Source: Aristolochia californica (lineage: Eukaryota > Streptophyta > Magnoliopsida > Piperales > Aristolochiaceae). Taken from it: 64,000 nucleotides of DNA. Positions 25,201 to 37,200 of this stretch are shown here, piece by piece. The translations under genes were made by a program, and so were the position numbers. The stretch spans positions 11,627,657 through 11,691,656 of the forward strand of contig JARWKL010000003.1 of NCBI GenBank assembly GCA_029961685.1, read 5' to 3'. The notes under the pieces were generated by a model. The model had not been told where the DNA came from. It did no database searches and saw only the letters and a list, made by a program, of their open reading frames with translations. Numbering within the stretch: the first letter of the stretch is position 1; every line of letters starts with the position of its first letter.

Positions 25201-28200
25201 GGTGTTTGATCGTTGCAATGGCTCTTACTCCCTTGGCATCAACCTGCGAGACAAAAGTTCGGGGAACATTTGGTGCCTAGTTGGTGTCTACGGCCCTACC
25301 AGACACCACAAGTGCCACGTTTTTTAGAAGGATCTATCGAGGACTTGTCAGAAGTGGCCTATTCCTCTGATGCTTGTGGGTGACTTCAATGTCACTCGCT
25401 TTTGCCACAAGAAATCCTTGCCGTCCCGGAGAATCACTACCTCCATGAGGCTATTTGCTGATTTTATTGGCAGCTGGGACCTGGACGAGATTGCCCTATC
25501 TGGGAAGACCTTCACTTGGTCAAATGGTAGGCAACCCCCTGTCCTCTCAAAGTTGGACCGATTCTTAGCCAGCAATGATTGGCTTCAGCACTACAGTAAT
25601 GTCTCCGGCAAAATGCTCAATTGAGTCGTCTCTGATCATTGGCCGATTATGATTGATACCCATTTTGGCAGTTGGGGCCCTCCCCCTTTCAGATTCAACA
25701 ATAATTGGATGGCGGACCCCTCTTTTGATCTATCTCTCCAATCCTTTTGGGAGAATATGTCCGTTGCAGGACCGAGAGGGTGGGACTTCCCAATTAAGCT
25801 TAAGATGCTAAAGCCGCTACTGAGGTCTTGGGCTTCTGAAAAGAAGGCCTCTTCCTCAACTGCAAGAACCGATGCCCTTGCTCATATAGCCGTTCTCGAC
25901 TCGGAGGAGGAAGTCAGAGGTCTCTCTTCTCCGGAAGTCTCTCAGAGGTATGCCTTTCAAGGGCAATTGCAGTCCTTCACCCACAGTGAGTTAGTGCACT
26001 AGAAGCAACGTGCAAGATTCAAATGGCTCTCTGACGGGGATGCTAATATAAAATTCTTCCATGCAGTTGCCTCTGCACGAAGAAGGGCCAACCGCATTGT
26101 CACGCTTAGCGTCAACGGTGAGACCACCTCGGACCGAGCCACTATTTCTGACTCACTGGTGAATTTTTTTGCAGATTTATACTCTGATCACCAGCCATTT
26201 CGGCCCTTCTTGCAACGAGGTAACCTTCAGGTTATTTCATCAGTTGCAGCTAGTCTCATCAAGCTCCCCTTCTCTACGCGGGAAATTGAAATTGCAGCCC
26301 TTTGTCTTCCTTTGGATCGTGCTCCCGGCCCGGATTGATTCAACGGAGAATTTTATCGTCGTTGTTGGCCCTTCATCAGAGATGACATTTCTAGCATGGC
26401 ACACTCCTTTTATCAGCATGACATCAGATATAGGAGTATCGGAGCTTCATTCATCGCCCTCATTTCTAAAAAAGATGGGGCAGAGCTCCCATCCGACTTC
26501 CGGCCAATCAATCTCACTACCAGTGCATATAAAGTGATTGTGCCCCTCCTTGCTAGTTTTCTCAGGGCAGTCCTCCCTATTGCCATTGACCATGGCCAGA
26601 GTGCTTTTATTAAGGGAAGAAACATTCTTAATTCAGCCATGGCATGTCATGAACTTAGTTATCACTTCAAGGTCCGAAAGCTCCCCAGATTCATCCTCAA
26701 GCTTGACTTCAAAAAGGCATTTGATAGAGTTAACTGGAAGTTTCTGGACACCCTCCTGGGGAAGATGGGATTAAGAGAAAAATGGCGCTTCTGGATCCAA
26801 AGTTGCATATCCTCTGCAAGCTACTCCGTCCTTCTAAATGGCACAATTTGCGGGTATTTTAAGGGAACTAGGGGAATCAGACCGGGAGACCCCCTCTCCC
26901 CCCTGTTCTTCAGCGTGGTGGCAAAATACTTATCCTCCTTGATCTACTCGGCCAAGAACATGGGATGGCTCCTACCCACGACTGATTGCACAACATTTGA
27001 TATTCCGATTCTCCAGTTTGCAGATGATACTATTTGCTACGAGGTTGGTACTATGGATCAGATAAGAAAATTGCGTGTCGTGGTGGGATTATTTGAATTG
27101 GCTTCTGGTCAAAGCATAAACTGGGGAAAAACCACTCCTTGGCTATCATATTGATCCAGCTGAGCTTCGGAATATGGCGGACTATCTGGGATGCTCTGTG
27201 GGAATATGCCAGCTACGTATCTTGGGCTCCCACTGTTTGATTCTCGGCCTTCGACGTCACTATGGTCCCCCTCATTGAGAAATTTGAAAAGACGCTAACC
27301 ACTTGGAGGGGGTAAACTCTTATCAACAGCGGGGCGTCTCACTCTCCTCAAGTCTTGTCTGGCGGGGCTTCCAAATTATCTGTTATCATTCATGCACTGT
27401 CTGGCCTCCATTTGCTCCAAAATTGATGTCATCCGTCGACGATTTCTGTGAAGGGGTTCAAAAGATACCTTCAAATACCATCTGGTCAATTGGAAGGATA
27501 TTTGCATGCCCCATAATAAGGGAGGATTGGGCATCCAGCCTACAAAAGAAATGAACACAGCTCTTATGCTCAAATGGATTTGGAATTTCAACAAGCACAA
27601 CAGTTTATGGAAGAATATGGTGAAATTCTACCTTCAGTTTTCGGGTGCATGGTGGAGAGAGGGTGGCACTGCTCGCCTCCTATCCCCGATATGGAAATCA
27701 GTTTTCAAGCTCATTCCAATATTCAAATATGCTACCACATTTCACGCAGGCAACAGAAGGACCCTTCTCTTTTGGTCGGACGAATGGTGTGGCCCCCGAT
27801 CTCTCTCAGAGAACTTTCCGGGGTTGTATAGGGTGGCAAACAACCTCTCTTGCTCTGTGACTAATTCATGGAGTGATCACTCGTGGAGTCTTCTGTTTCG
27901 TCTGGGATTAAATGATGAGGAATCGTTGGCTTTTTGTTCTCTCCTTACTAAACTCAGCAGTACTATTATTCGGGAGCACTTAGTTGATAAGCTGATTTTG
28001 AAGCCCAGTAATAATGGCCGATTCACTGTCACTTCGGCTTACTCTCATATCAGAAAGCAAGACTATAGTCCTCATGAGCACAAGGCAAATCTGGCTTAGA
28101 AACTCTCAGCGCCAAGCAAAATCAAGTTCTTCGTATGGTCAGCCATCAGAGAGCAGATTCTTACTTAGGACAACCTTCATAGAAGAGGTTTCACTGCCCC

Positions 28201-31200
28201 CGATCTTTCTTGTCCCATTTGCGGTGAGTGTGAAGAGAATCCAGCATGTCCTCTTACACTGTCGATTTTCGTGCCAAGTTTGGATGAAGATCTTTCAGAA
28301 AATCGGGATCCAACTGGGGCTACATCAAGACCTCTTTGGCACCTTTGAGATGGTTCGAGGGATTCTCCTTCCTCGGCTGGGCAAGTTAATTGTTTCGGCC
28401 TGTCTTGCGCATGTTCCATGGTGCATTTGGCTCGAGCAGAACAACCGGAGATTCAATTCCAAAGCTAGTACCCCAAACAACACGGTTTCTCATGCCGTCG
28501 GCCTCATCTCAAGCTGGCTTCATACAAAGAAGGATTTTGCCACTCTATCAAGGGTTTCCCTTTAGGAAAATTGGAATTTGATCGCTCACATGTCTGGCCC
28601 TAGATGAGCTCCTAGAATGGCTATCTGGGATCCTCCCCCTTGCAATTGCATAAAGCTGAATTTTGATGGTAGTGCTATTGGATGTCCTGGTCCAGTAGGA
28701 GCTGGTGGTATATTCAGAGGTCACAATGGAGACCCTATTCTTTCTTATGTTGGTCCGGTGGGCATTGCAGATTCTAATACTGCCGAAGTTAGTGCTCTGC
28801 TGTTCGGCCTCCAAATCTTCAAGGATCGTCTCCATGGCAAGTTAATAATTGAAGGAGACTCGAAGACGGTTATTAGTTGGTGTTCCAAAGAAGACCTCCC
28901 CCCTTGGCGCCACTGGCCCATCACTAACAGTATTGCTGACATTGTATCTTCTATGCATTGTAATTGGAATCTCATTCCTAGATCAGCCAACTCTTTGGCT
29001 AATAAATTGGCAAAATTCGGAACTTCCCAGCAATCTCTCATTCTATGGGAAGGGTTCCCTCCTTTGTAATTTGCTCTTTTGAGCTTTTGTCTTAATAAAA
29101 ATCAGCATCATTTCAAAAAATAAAAAATAAATAAAGGGCCTGCATTTCTTCATCCATAGCCACCTCCCAACCTAGATGTTTGAGAGCCTCCTGATAGGAA
29201 TGTGGTATAGGTACGGAGGAAATAGTCGATAGAAATTGACAACAAACAGGGGATAGACCATGATGAGACACAAAGTTTGTTATTGGATGAGAAGTAGAAG
29301 GCATGGTGCATGATCTGGGCTCTTTCCTAACAGCAATAGGACGAGTATCATATTCTGGGCCAAAAATAATCGGAGAAGGACTTACCTCGGTAGGATCCGA
29401 CAACTCAATAGGTGTAGTGTCAGCCAGTGTTTCTAGGGGCTGCGTAGTTTTTGCAACACGGGGCACAACCGGTTGAGGAGAACCTGGTACTGAAGATAAA
29501 CCTAGAGGAGCATTATCAGAATAATATGGAGTCTTCAAAAAATGTGACATCCCTAGACACAAGTAAACACTGAAGAGAAGGATTATAGCAAACATAATCC
29601 TTTTGTGTGCGAGAGTAGCCTAATAAGATACACTTCACAAATTTAGGATCAAGTTTACTGTGTTTTGGGGAAGAAATATGGACAAAACATTGACAGCCAA
29701 AGACTCTCAAGGGCAGTAAAAAAATATCATCATCAGGTAATAATAGAGAGTAGGAAGATTTTTTACCAACAACGGAAGAGGGTAACCAGTTTATAAGAAA
29801 ACATGCGGTAAGAACTGCATGTGGCCAATAAAAATATGGAACTTGCATGGCATATAGTAAACCGCGAGCTACCTCAAGAATATGACAGTTCTTCCGTTCG
29901 GCTACACCATTTTGTTGAGAGGAGTAGGCACATGATATCTGATGAATAATGCCATTTTCCTGACAATACGAGTCAAGATCTTTGGATGTGTATTCTTTGG
30001 CATTATCTTACCGAAGGACTTTAATTTTCTGCCCAAACTAAGTGAGTACCATTGCATGAAAAGATTTAATATCAATGGTAATTCAAAACGTTTTTTAAAC
30101 AAAAATAACCAAGTGGTACGAGTAAAGGCATCAATGAATGTAATAAAATATTTCACTTGAGAAATGTTGGAGACACTCAAGGGTCCCCATACATCATTAT
30201 GAATTAACGAAAAAGGAGAGACTTTTAATTTCTAGATGAAGTGAGTATGTAGACTTCTGATGTTTACTCATTTGACATAATTCACAACGAAGGTCTGACC
30301 GTGCTTTAGGAAAAATATGATGAAGAGATTAGGCGGACGGATGTCCAAACCGGTTGTGCCATAACCTAGTTTCAGTGTCACAGGTGGATGCAGTATTTAA
30401 TTGTGACACATCCAGGAAGTAGAGTCACCCTTGTTCACGGCCTCCACCAATCACCCTCTTCGTTGTAAGATCCTGAAACACACATGAAGTCGGTAAGAAA
30501 GTGATATTGCAATTAAAATGTTTGGTGAGCTGACTAACCGATAAAATATTCAAAGGGACAGTAGGAATGAAAAGGATATCAGTGAACGGAAGTGATGGTG
30601 TAACAAAAGTGGATCCTTTTCCTTGAACTTTAGTTTGTGACCATCAGCAATGGTAACAAATTTATGTGAAAGACATGGAGAAACTGAGTATAGTAGATGT
30701 TTGTTACCTATAAGATGCTCGAAGGCTCCTGAGTCAATTATCCAGGTTGAAGAGGAGGCTAAACATGCCTGAAGCGGTGGTGACAGTGGTGGGTGAAGAA
30801 GTACTTGGGGAGGACCCCATCATGGTCTTCATTTTCTGGAATAGTTCAGTCTTCATCAATAAAAGTATGTTTTGGAGTTGTTGTGGTAGACTATTCTACC
30901 TTTTTATCACTCATTAAGGCTTGGTTAGCCTTATTCTCATTAGCTTTATAACATCTTTAGCGAGAGTGGCCCAATCTACCACAAATAGAGCATTCTTTCA
31001 GGTGAAAGTATGTGTCTCTAGTGTGGCCATATCCCTTACAATGGTTGCATTCCTTCCCATCTGTTCGGTCAAAACCAGTCCTTCCACTTCTTCCTCTACC
31101 TCCTCTATAAAATCTGCCTCGGCCTCGGCCTTGGTCAGATGGTGTTCCCCTATGTCCAGAGTACATAGCGGATGGTATTTCAGTGGTAGAGGGAGAAGCG

Positions 31201-34200
31201 TCTAGGATATGGAGAAGTGTAGCACATACATCATCAAAACTGGGAACCGCGGAAGAGCTAAGAAGGTGAGTCTTACCAACTTCAAGATGTGGTTTAATGC
31301 TAGCAAGGCATATGGCAGTAATCAAGGCTTCTTTCTGTTTATGTTGGACAGAGATATCTGTAGAGGTTGGCTGGGCAAGTTTCCATTCTTGAAGAAAGCC
31401 TCGAAAGCGGGCCAAATATTAATGTATATTGTCTCCTTGTTTGGTGGTAAGCATCCGTTGTAAAATATCATATGGTTTTTATAAGTTGTCGGAGTTTGAA
31501 TACAACTTGGCGCATGTCTCCCAAATTTGATCCTCCATATTATTGATAAGTCAACTAATAACCAATGTATCCTCCTTTAACCATTTGGTATAGAATATAT
31601 CATCTTCATCAATATGTGGTCCATGGTTGGTGAGATGACCAATTAGGTCCTTTGTGATAAGAAACCGACGAACTGATGTGGACCAGTTCATAAAATTTGA
31701 TACCCCCAAAAAATTTGAGCAAGCGAGCGAACGTGAGGGGCGATTTAGGCGATTTTTTCGCTTAACATGTGCCGTTAACGATCATATCGTGCGCCATTTA
31801 TTTCGAAACTGCTAACGTGCAACAAAACCCCTAAAATGGGAGAGAAAGCTCCCCTGACGGTCATCGTCCCTACAGCCGGCGACCGAACCACCCCCGACGA
31901 CCACCGCCACTCAGGCAAGGCTACTGCAAGCATTTTCGACGCCGGTAGAAGACGCGATGATGCTGCAACGAGAAGAAATGGAGGGAAATGTCTCTCCACG
32001 GCGAGGAAGAAAAACCCACAGACGGTCAGATCCGTCCTGCCACCACTCCGACGAGCTTTCTGAGACTTCGACGAAGGAATACGAAGTTGGCTGGACGACG
32101 GTCTCTCGCCGAAAGAAGCGAAATAATCTTTTCCGCTTCAGCTACGGAAAATCCAGAGTTAGTGTTAAGGAGTTGTACGAAAATCTGGTCCGGTGACCCA
32201 TATCTCCTCAACCAACGGATCAAAACTTTCATTCATCTGCGTCCCAGTAGAAGCGATACACAACTTCAGGCTTTAGTTCCAGAGAGCTACCACGGAAACT
32301 GAGAAATCCCGTGGTCTGGTCACGGGACTCGATTTTTCTCTTCTCAGTGACTACCTTCCGTGGTCGTCGAGAATGTCAGGTCACCCACAGAAGAGGAACC
32401 TCCATTTTACCCAGATTATTCATACCCAAGGCCACAAACTCGGGTTTTGGCTAGAATGAGCTAGCCGTGGCACTCTAGAGCCTCTCCCCGACGCTAGACA
32501 CAGCAGAAGCACCAATCCTCCCCGGTGATGCCAGAGTAAGATTTCCACCTCTCTTCCCCGCAACCCAGCGCCACCAAAACACCCCCATGACATCCCCTCC
32601 TGCTCCCAACAGCACCCCCTCCTCCTCGAAAATTCCTGATTTGCCCCAAAACCATACCTCAGTCCCCCCTGTTCCCACAAAAACATCCGAAATCATCCAA
32701 ATCCCACCAAACCTTCTCCATGATGAGGCAGAATTTTGACTCGCTCCATTCTCATCCAAACATCCCCCGACGTCATTAAATCCAGCATTCTTCACTGGCT
32801 GATTGACGAACTTCACCTCCTTTACACTCCCAAAATCTCCTATCTCAAAGTCTTCTACGGCTCTTGCCATCATACCCCACACCAGCTCAGGCATCATTGG
32901 GGTCTCAGAGTGGCTCCCCTCGGCACCCTCCAGCCAGTACGGCCAATGGGTCATAGTTACAAGGCTTCCTGTCGAGCTATGGCAGAAAGCGGTCATTTTT
33001 GAGAGTTGGGTCTGAGTTTGGCTTTATCATTGCTTTGGACCCACTCACAAAGCACTGGCACCGTCTGGATGAGGCACGGATCCTCATCAATCCTCTTCAC
33101 CCATGTGAAGGGCAATATTTCAAATGCGTTATGGTGGATAAAGCGCGATACTGGATCCGTATTAGCAGCGCTATGATGGATGATTTTAGAGATGTGGTCC
33201 CGAAAGCACAATCAAACATCGGGAAATCACACAGCCAATCAATGCGCTGGGAAATGCACCTCTTGACTCTACCCCCTCCCAGCAGATGTGAGCCCCTCCA
33301 GGCAGCTTTATAGCTGGCATGGGAACTATACTCACTGACTCTTGGCATTCCCCCCCACTTATCTGACACATCACTCAACCCAATCCCCCACAAAAAATAC
33401 CCTTGGCCCAGATCCAGATGTCGTTCAACCCTCTGTCTTAACTCCAGAAAGATATTGGAATCCCCCCCTTGCTTACCCTCGAGAAATCCCCACCCTGAAA
33501 ATTACCTCTCTGACGCAGTCCAAAAGTAGTGAGCGTGCTCCTTGTGCTCACATGCAAAACAATTCTCCCCTTCCCGTTGTAACCTACTAGCACCGAGCTA
33601 GAAGTCAACAGAGACAAACTTCTACAAGGAGGACCCAGTGCCATCACTCGATACCCCTGCAACCCAGAGACGGGAGATTTCATCATTCCAGAGCCGGGTG
33701 AACGAGCTCAAGTGTTTGTGGCAGCTCTCCAGTCAGAACAACACAAATACGACCTAGAAACCTGGGCCCAGATAGTGGAACTTGCCAAGGTGATGGGCAC
33801 CGTCTTCACGGAGCCTCTCCCGGGAGATAATCACCCATCTAAGAAGTCGAAGAAGATGAATAATGATCAATGATTATTCTCTCCTAGAATGTCTGTGGAA
33901 TTGGGTCCTTACGTAGTCGCGCCTCCATTCGGAACCTCCTTGCCTCTACCAAGGCAAATGTTGTTGTTCTCCAAGAAACCAAGGTGGCTTCTCTTCCCCT
34001 TGGATACATCCATGAGTTGTGGCACCTAAAGGAGCCCGGCTGGGCTTCAGTGGATGCAGTGGGGTCGGTAGGCGATATCCTACTTATGTGGGACACCAGT
34101 ACTACTGAGGTGCTTGATCGTTGTTGTGGCTCTTACTCCTAGGCATCAACCTACGAGACAGGTTTGGGGAACATTTGGTGCTTAGTTGGTGTCTACGGCC

Positions 34201-37200
34201 CTACAAGACACCATGAGAGACCTATTTTAGGAGGATCTATTGAGGACTTGTCAAATGTGGCCTATTCCTCTAATACTTGTGGGTGACTTCAATGTCACTC
34301 GCTTCTGCCACGAGAATCCTCCACCCCCCCCCCCCCCCCCCCTTTTGATTTATCTCTCCAATCCTTTTGGGAGAATATGACCATTGCTGGCCTGAGCGGG
34401 TGGACCTTCCCAATCAAGCTCAAGATGTTGAAACCGCTGTTGAGGTCCTGGGCCTCCGAAAAAAAGGCATCTTCCTCGGCTGTGAGAATCAATGCACTTG
34501 CTCAGATAGCCGCTCTCGACTCTGAGGAGGAAGTCAGAGGTCTCTCTTCTCCAAAAGTCTCTCAGAGGTATGCCCTTCAAGGGCAATTGCAGCCCACACC
34601 GAGTTAGTGCACCGGAAGCAACATACAAGATTCAAATGGCTCTCCGATGGGGATGCTAATACTAAATTCTTCCATGCAGTCGCCTCTGCACGAAAAATGG
34701 CCAACAGCATTGCCATGCTCAGCGTCAACGGTGAGGCCACCTCGGACCGAGTCCTTATTTCCGACTCACTGGTGAATTTTTTTGCAGATTTATACTCAGA
34801 TCACAAGCCATTCCGCCCCTTCTTCCAAAGGGTTAATCTCCAGGTTATTCCATCAGCTACGGCTAGTCTCATCGAGCTCCCCTTCTCTAGTCGGGAAATT
34901 GAAATTGCAGCCCTTGGTCTTCCTCTGGATTGTGCTCCGGGCCCGGATGGATTCAACGGGGAATTTTATCGTCGTTGCTGGCCCTTCATCAGAGAGGACA
35001 TTTTCAGCATGGCCCGCTCCTTTTATCAACATGGCATTAGATATAGGAGTATTGGAGCCTCTTTCATCGCCCTCATCCCTAAAAAAGATGAGGCAGAGCT
35101 CCCATCCGACTTCCGGCCGATCAGTCTCACTACCAGTGCATATAAAGTGATTGCGCGCCTCCTTGCTAGTCGACTCAGGGCAATCCTCCCTATTGCCATT
35201 CACCATGGCTAGAGTGCTTTTATTAAGGGAAGAAACATTCTTGATTTAACTATGGCATGTCATGAACTTAGTCATCATTTCAAGGTCTGAAAGCTCCCAA
35301 GATTCATCCTCAAGCTTGACTTCGAAAAGGCATTTGACAGAGTTAACTGGAAGTTTCTAGACACCCTCCTAGGGAAGATGGGATTCGGAGAAAAATGGCA
35401 CTTCAGGATCCAAAGCTGCATCTCCTCTACAAGCTACTCCGTCCTTCTCAACGGAACAATTTGTGGGTATTTTAAGTGAACCAAGGGAAACAAACAGGGA
35501 GACCCCCTCCCCCCTACTCTTCAACGTGGTGGAAGAATATCTATCCTCCTTGATCTACTCGGCTAAGAACATGGGATGGCTCCTCCCCACGCCTGATTGC
35601 ACTGCCTTTGATATTCCAATTCTCCAGTTTGCGGATGATACTATTTACTTCGGTCAAATCAGAAAATTGTGTGTCGTGCTGGGATTATTTGAATTGGCTT
35701 CCGGTCATAACATAAACTGAGGAAAAACCACTCTTCTTGGCTATCACAATGATCCAGCTGAGCTTCGGGATATGGCGGACTACCTGGGAAGCTCTGTGGG
35801 AAATATGCCAGCTACATATCTAGGACTCCCACTTTTTTATTCTCGGCCTTCAGCGGTACTATGGTCCCCTCTCATTGAGAAATTTGAAAAAAGGCTAGCC
35901 ACTTGGAAGGGTAAACTCTTATCAACAGCAGGGCGTCTCACTCTCCTCAAGTCTTGTCTAGCTAGACTGCCAAATTATCTATTACCAATCATGCACTGTC
36001 CGGCCTCCGTTTGCTCCAAAATTGATGTCATCCGTCGACGATTTCTATGGAGAGGTTTAGAAGACATCTTTAGATACCATCTGGTTAGTTGGAAGAATAT
36101 TTACATGCCTCATAATATGGGAGGATTGGGCATCCGGCCTACAAGAGAAATGAAAAAAGCTCTTATGCTCAAATGGATTTGGAATTTCAACAACAAGCAT
36201 AATAATTTATGGAGGAATATGATGAATTTCTACCTTTAGTTTTCGGGTGCCTGGTGGAGAGAGGGCGGCGCTGCTCGCCTCCTATCTCCGATATGAAAAT
36301 CAATTTTCAAGCTCCTTCCAAAATTCAGAGATGCTACCTCGTTTCACACGGGCAATGGAAGGACCCTTCTCTTCTGATCAGACGAATGGTGTGGCCCTCA
36401 ATCCCTCTCGGAGGACTTCCCGGGGCTGCATAGGATGGCAAGCGACCTCTCTTGCTCTGTGGCTGATTCATGGAGTGATCACTCGTGGAGTCTCCCATTC
36501 CGACGGGGATTAAATGATGAGGAATTGTTGGCTTTTTGCTCTCTCCTTACCAAACTCAGCAGTACTATTATCCGGGAGCACTCAATTGATAAGCTGATTT
36601 GGAAGCCCAGTAATAATGGACGATTCACTGTCACTTCGACATACTCTCATATCAAAAAGCAAGACTACAGTATTCATGAGCACAAGGCGAATTTGGCTTG
36701 GAAACTCTCAGCGCCAAGCAAAATCAAATTTTTTGTGTGGTCAACCATCAGAGAACAAATTCTTACTTCAAACAACCTTCATAGAAGAGGCTTCACTGCC
36801 CCCGATCTTTCTTGTCCCCTTTGCGGTGAGTGCAAAGAGACAGTCCAACATGTCCTCTTACACTCTGGATTTTTGTGGCAAGTTTGGATGAAGATCTTTC
36901 AGAAAATTGGGCTCCAAGTGGGACTACATCAAGACCTCTTTGGCACCTTTGAGATGGTTCAAGGGATTCTCTTTCCTCGGTTAGGCAAGTTAATTCTTTC
37001 AGCCTGTCTTGCGCATGTTCCATGGTGCATTTGGCTCGAGCGGAATAACCGGAGATTCAACTCCAAAGCTAACACAGCTTCTCATGCCGTTGGCCTCATC
37101 TCGAGCTGGTTTCATACAAAAAAGGATTTTGCCACTCTATCAGGGATTTCCCTTCGGGTAAATTGGAATTTGATCGCTCATATGTCTGGCCCCAGCAGAA

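Noticed and set aside
30921..31205. Plus-strand frame of 94 codons inside the copia
   Set aside because: It is the antisense shadow of the copia gag zinc-knuckle region.
34607..35212. Long open frame looking like an intact reverse transcriptase gene
   Set aside because: It is one piece of the L1 copy 3 ORF2; frameshifts and stops lie on both sides, so it is part of a pseudogene and not a separate gene.
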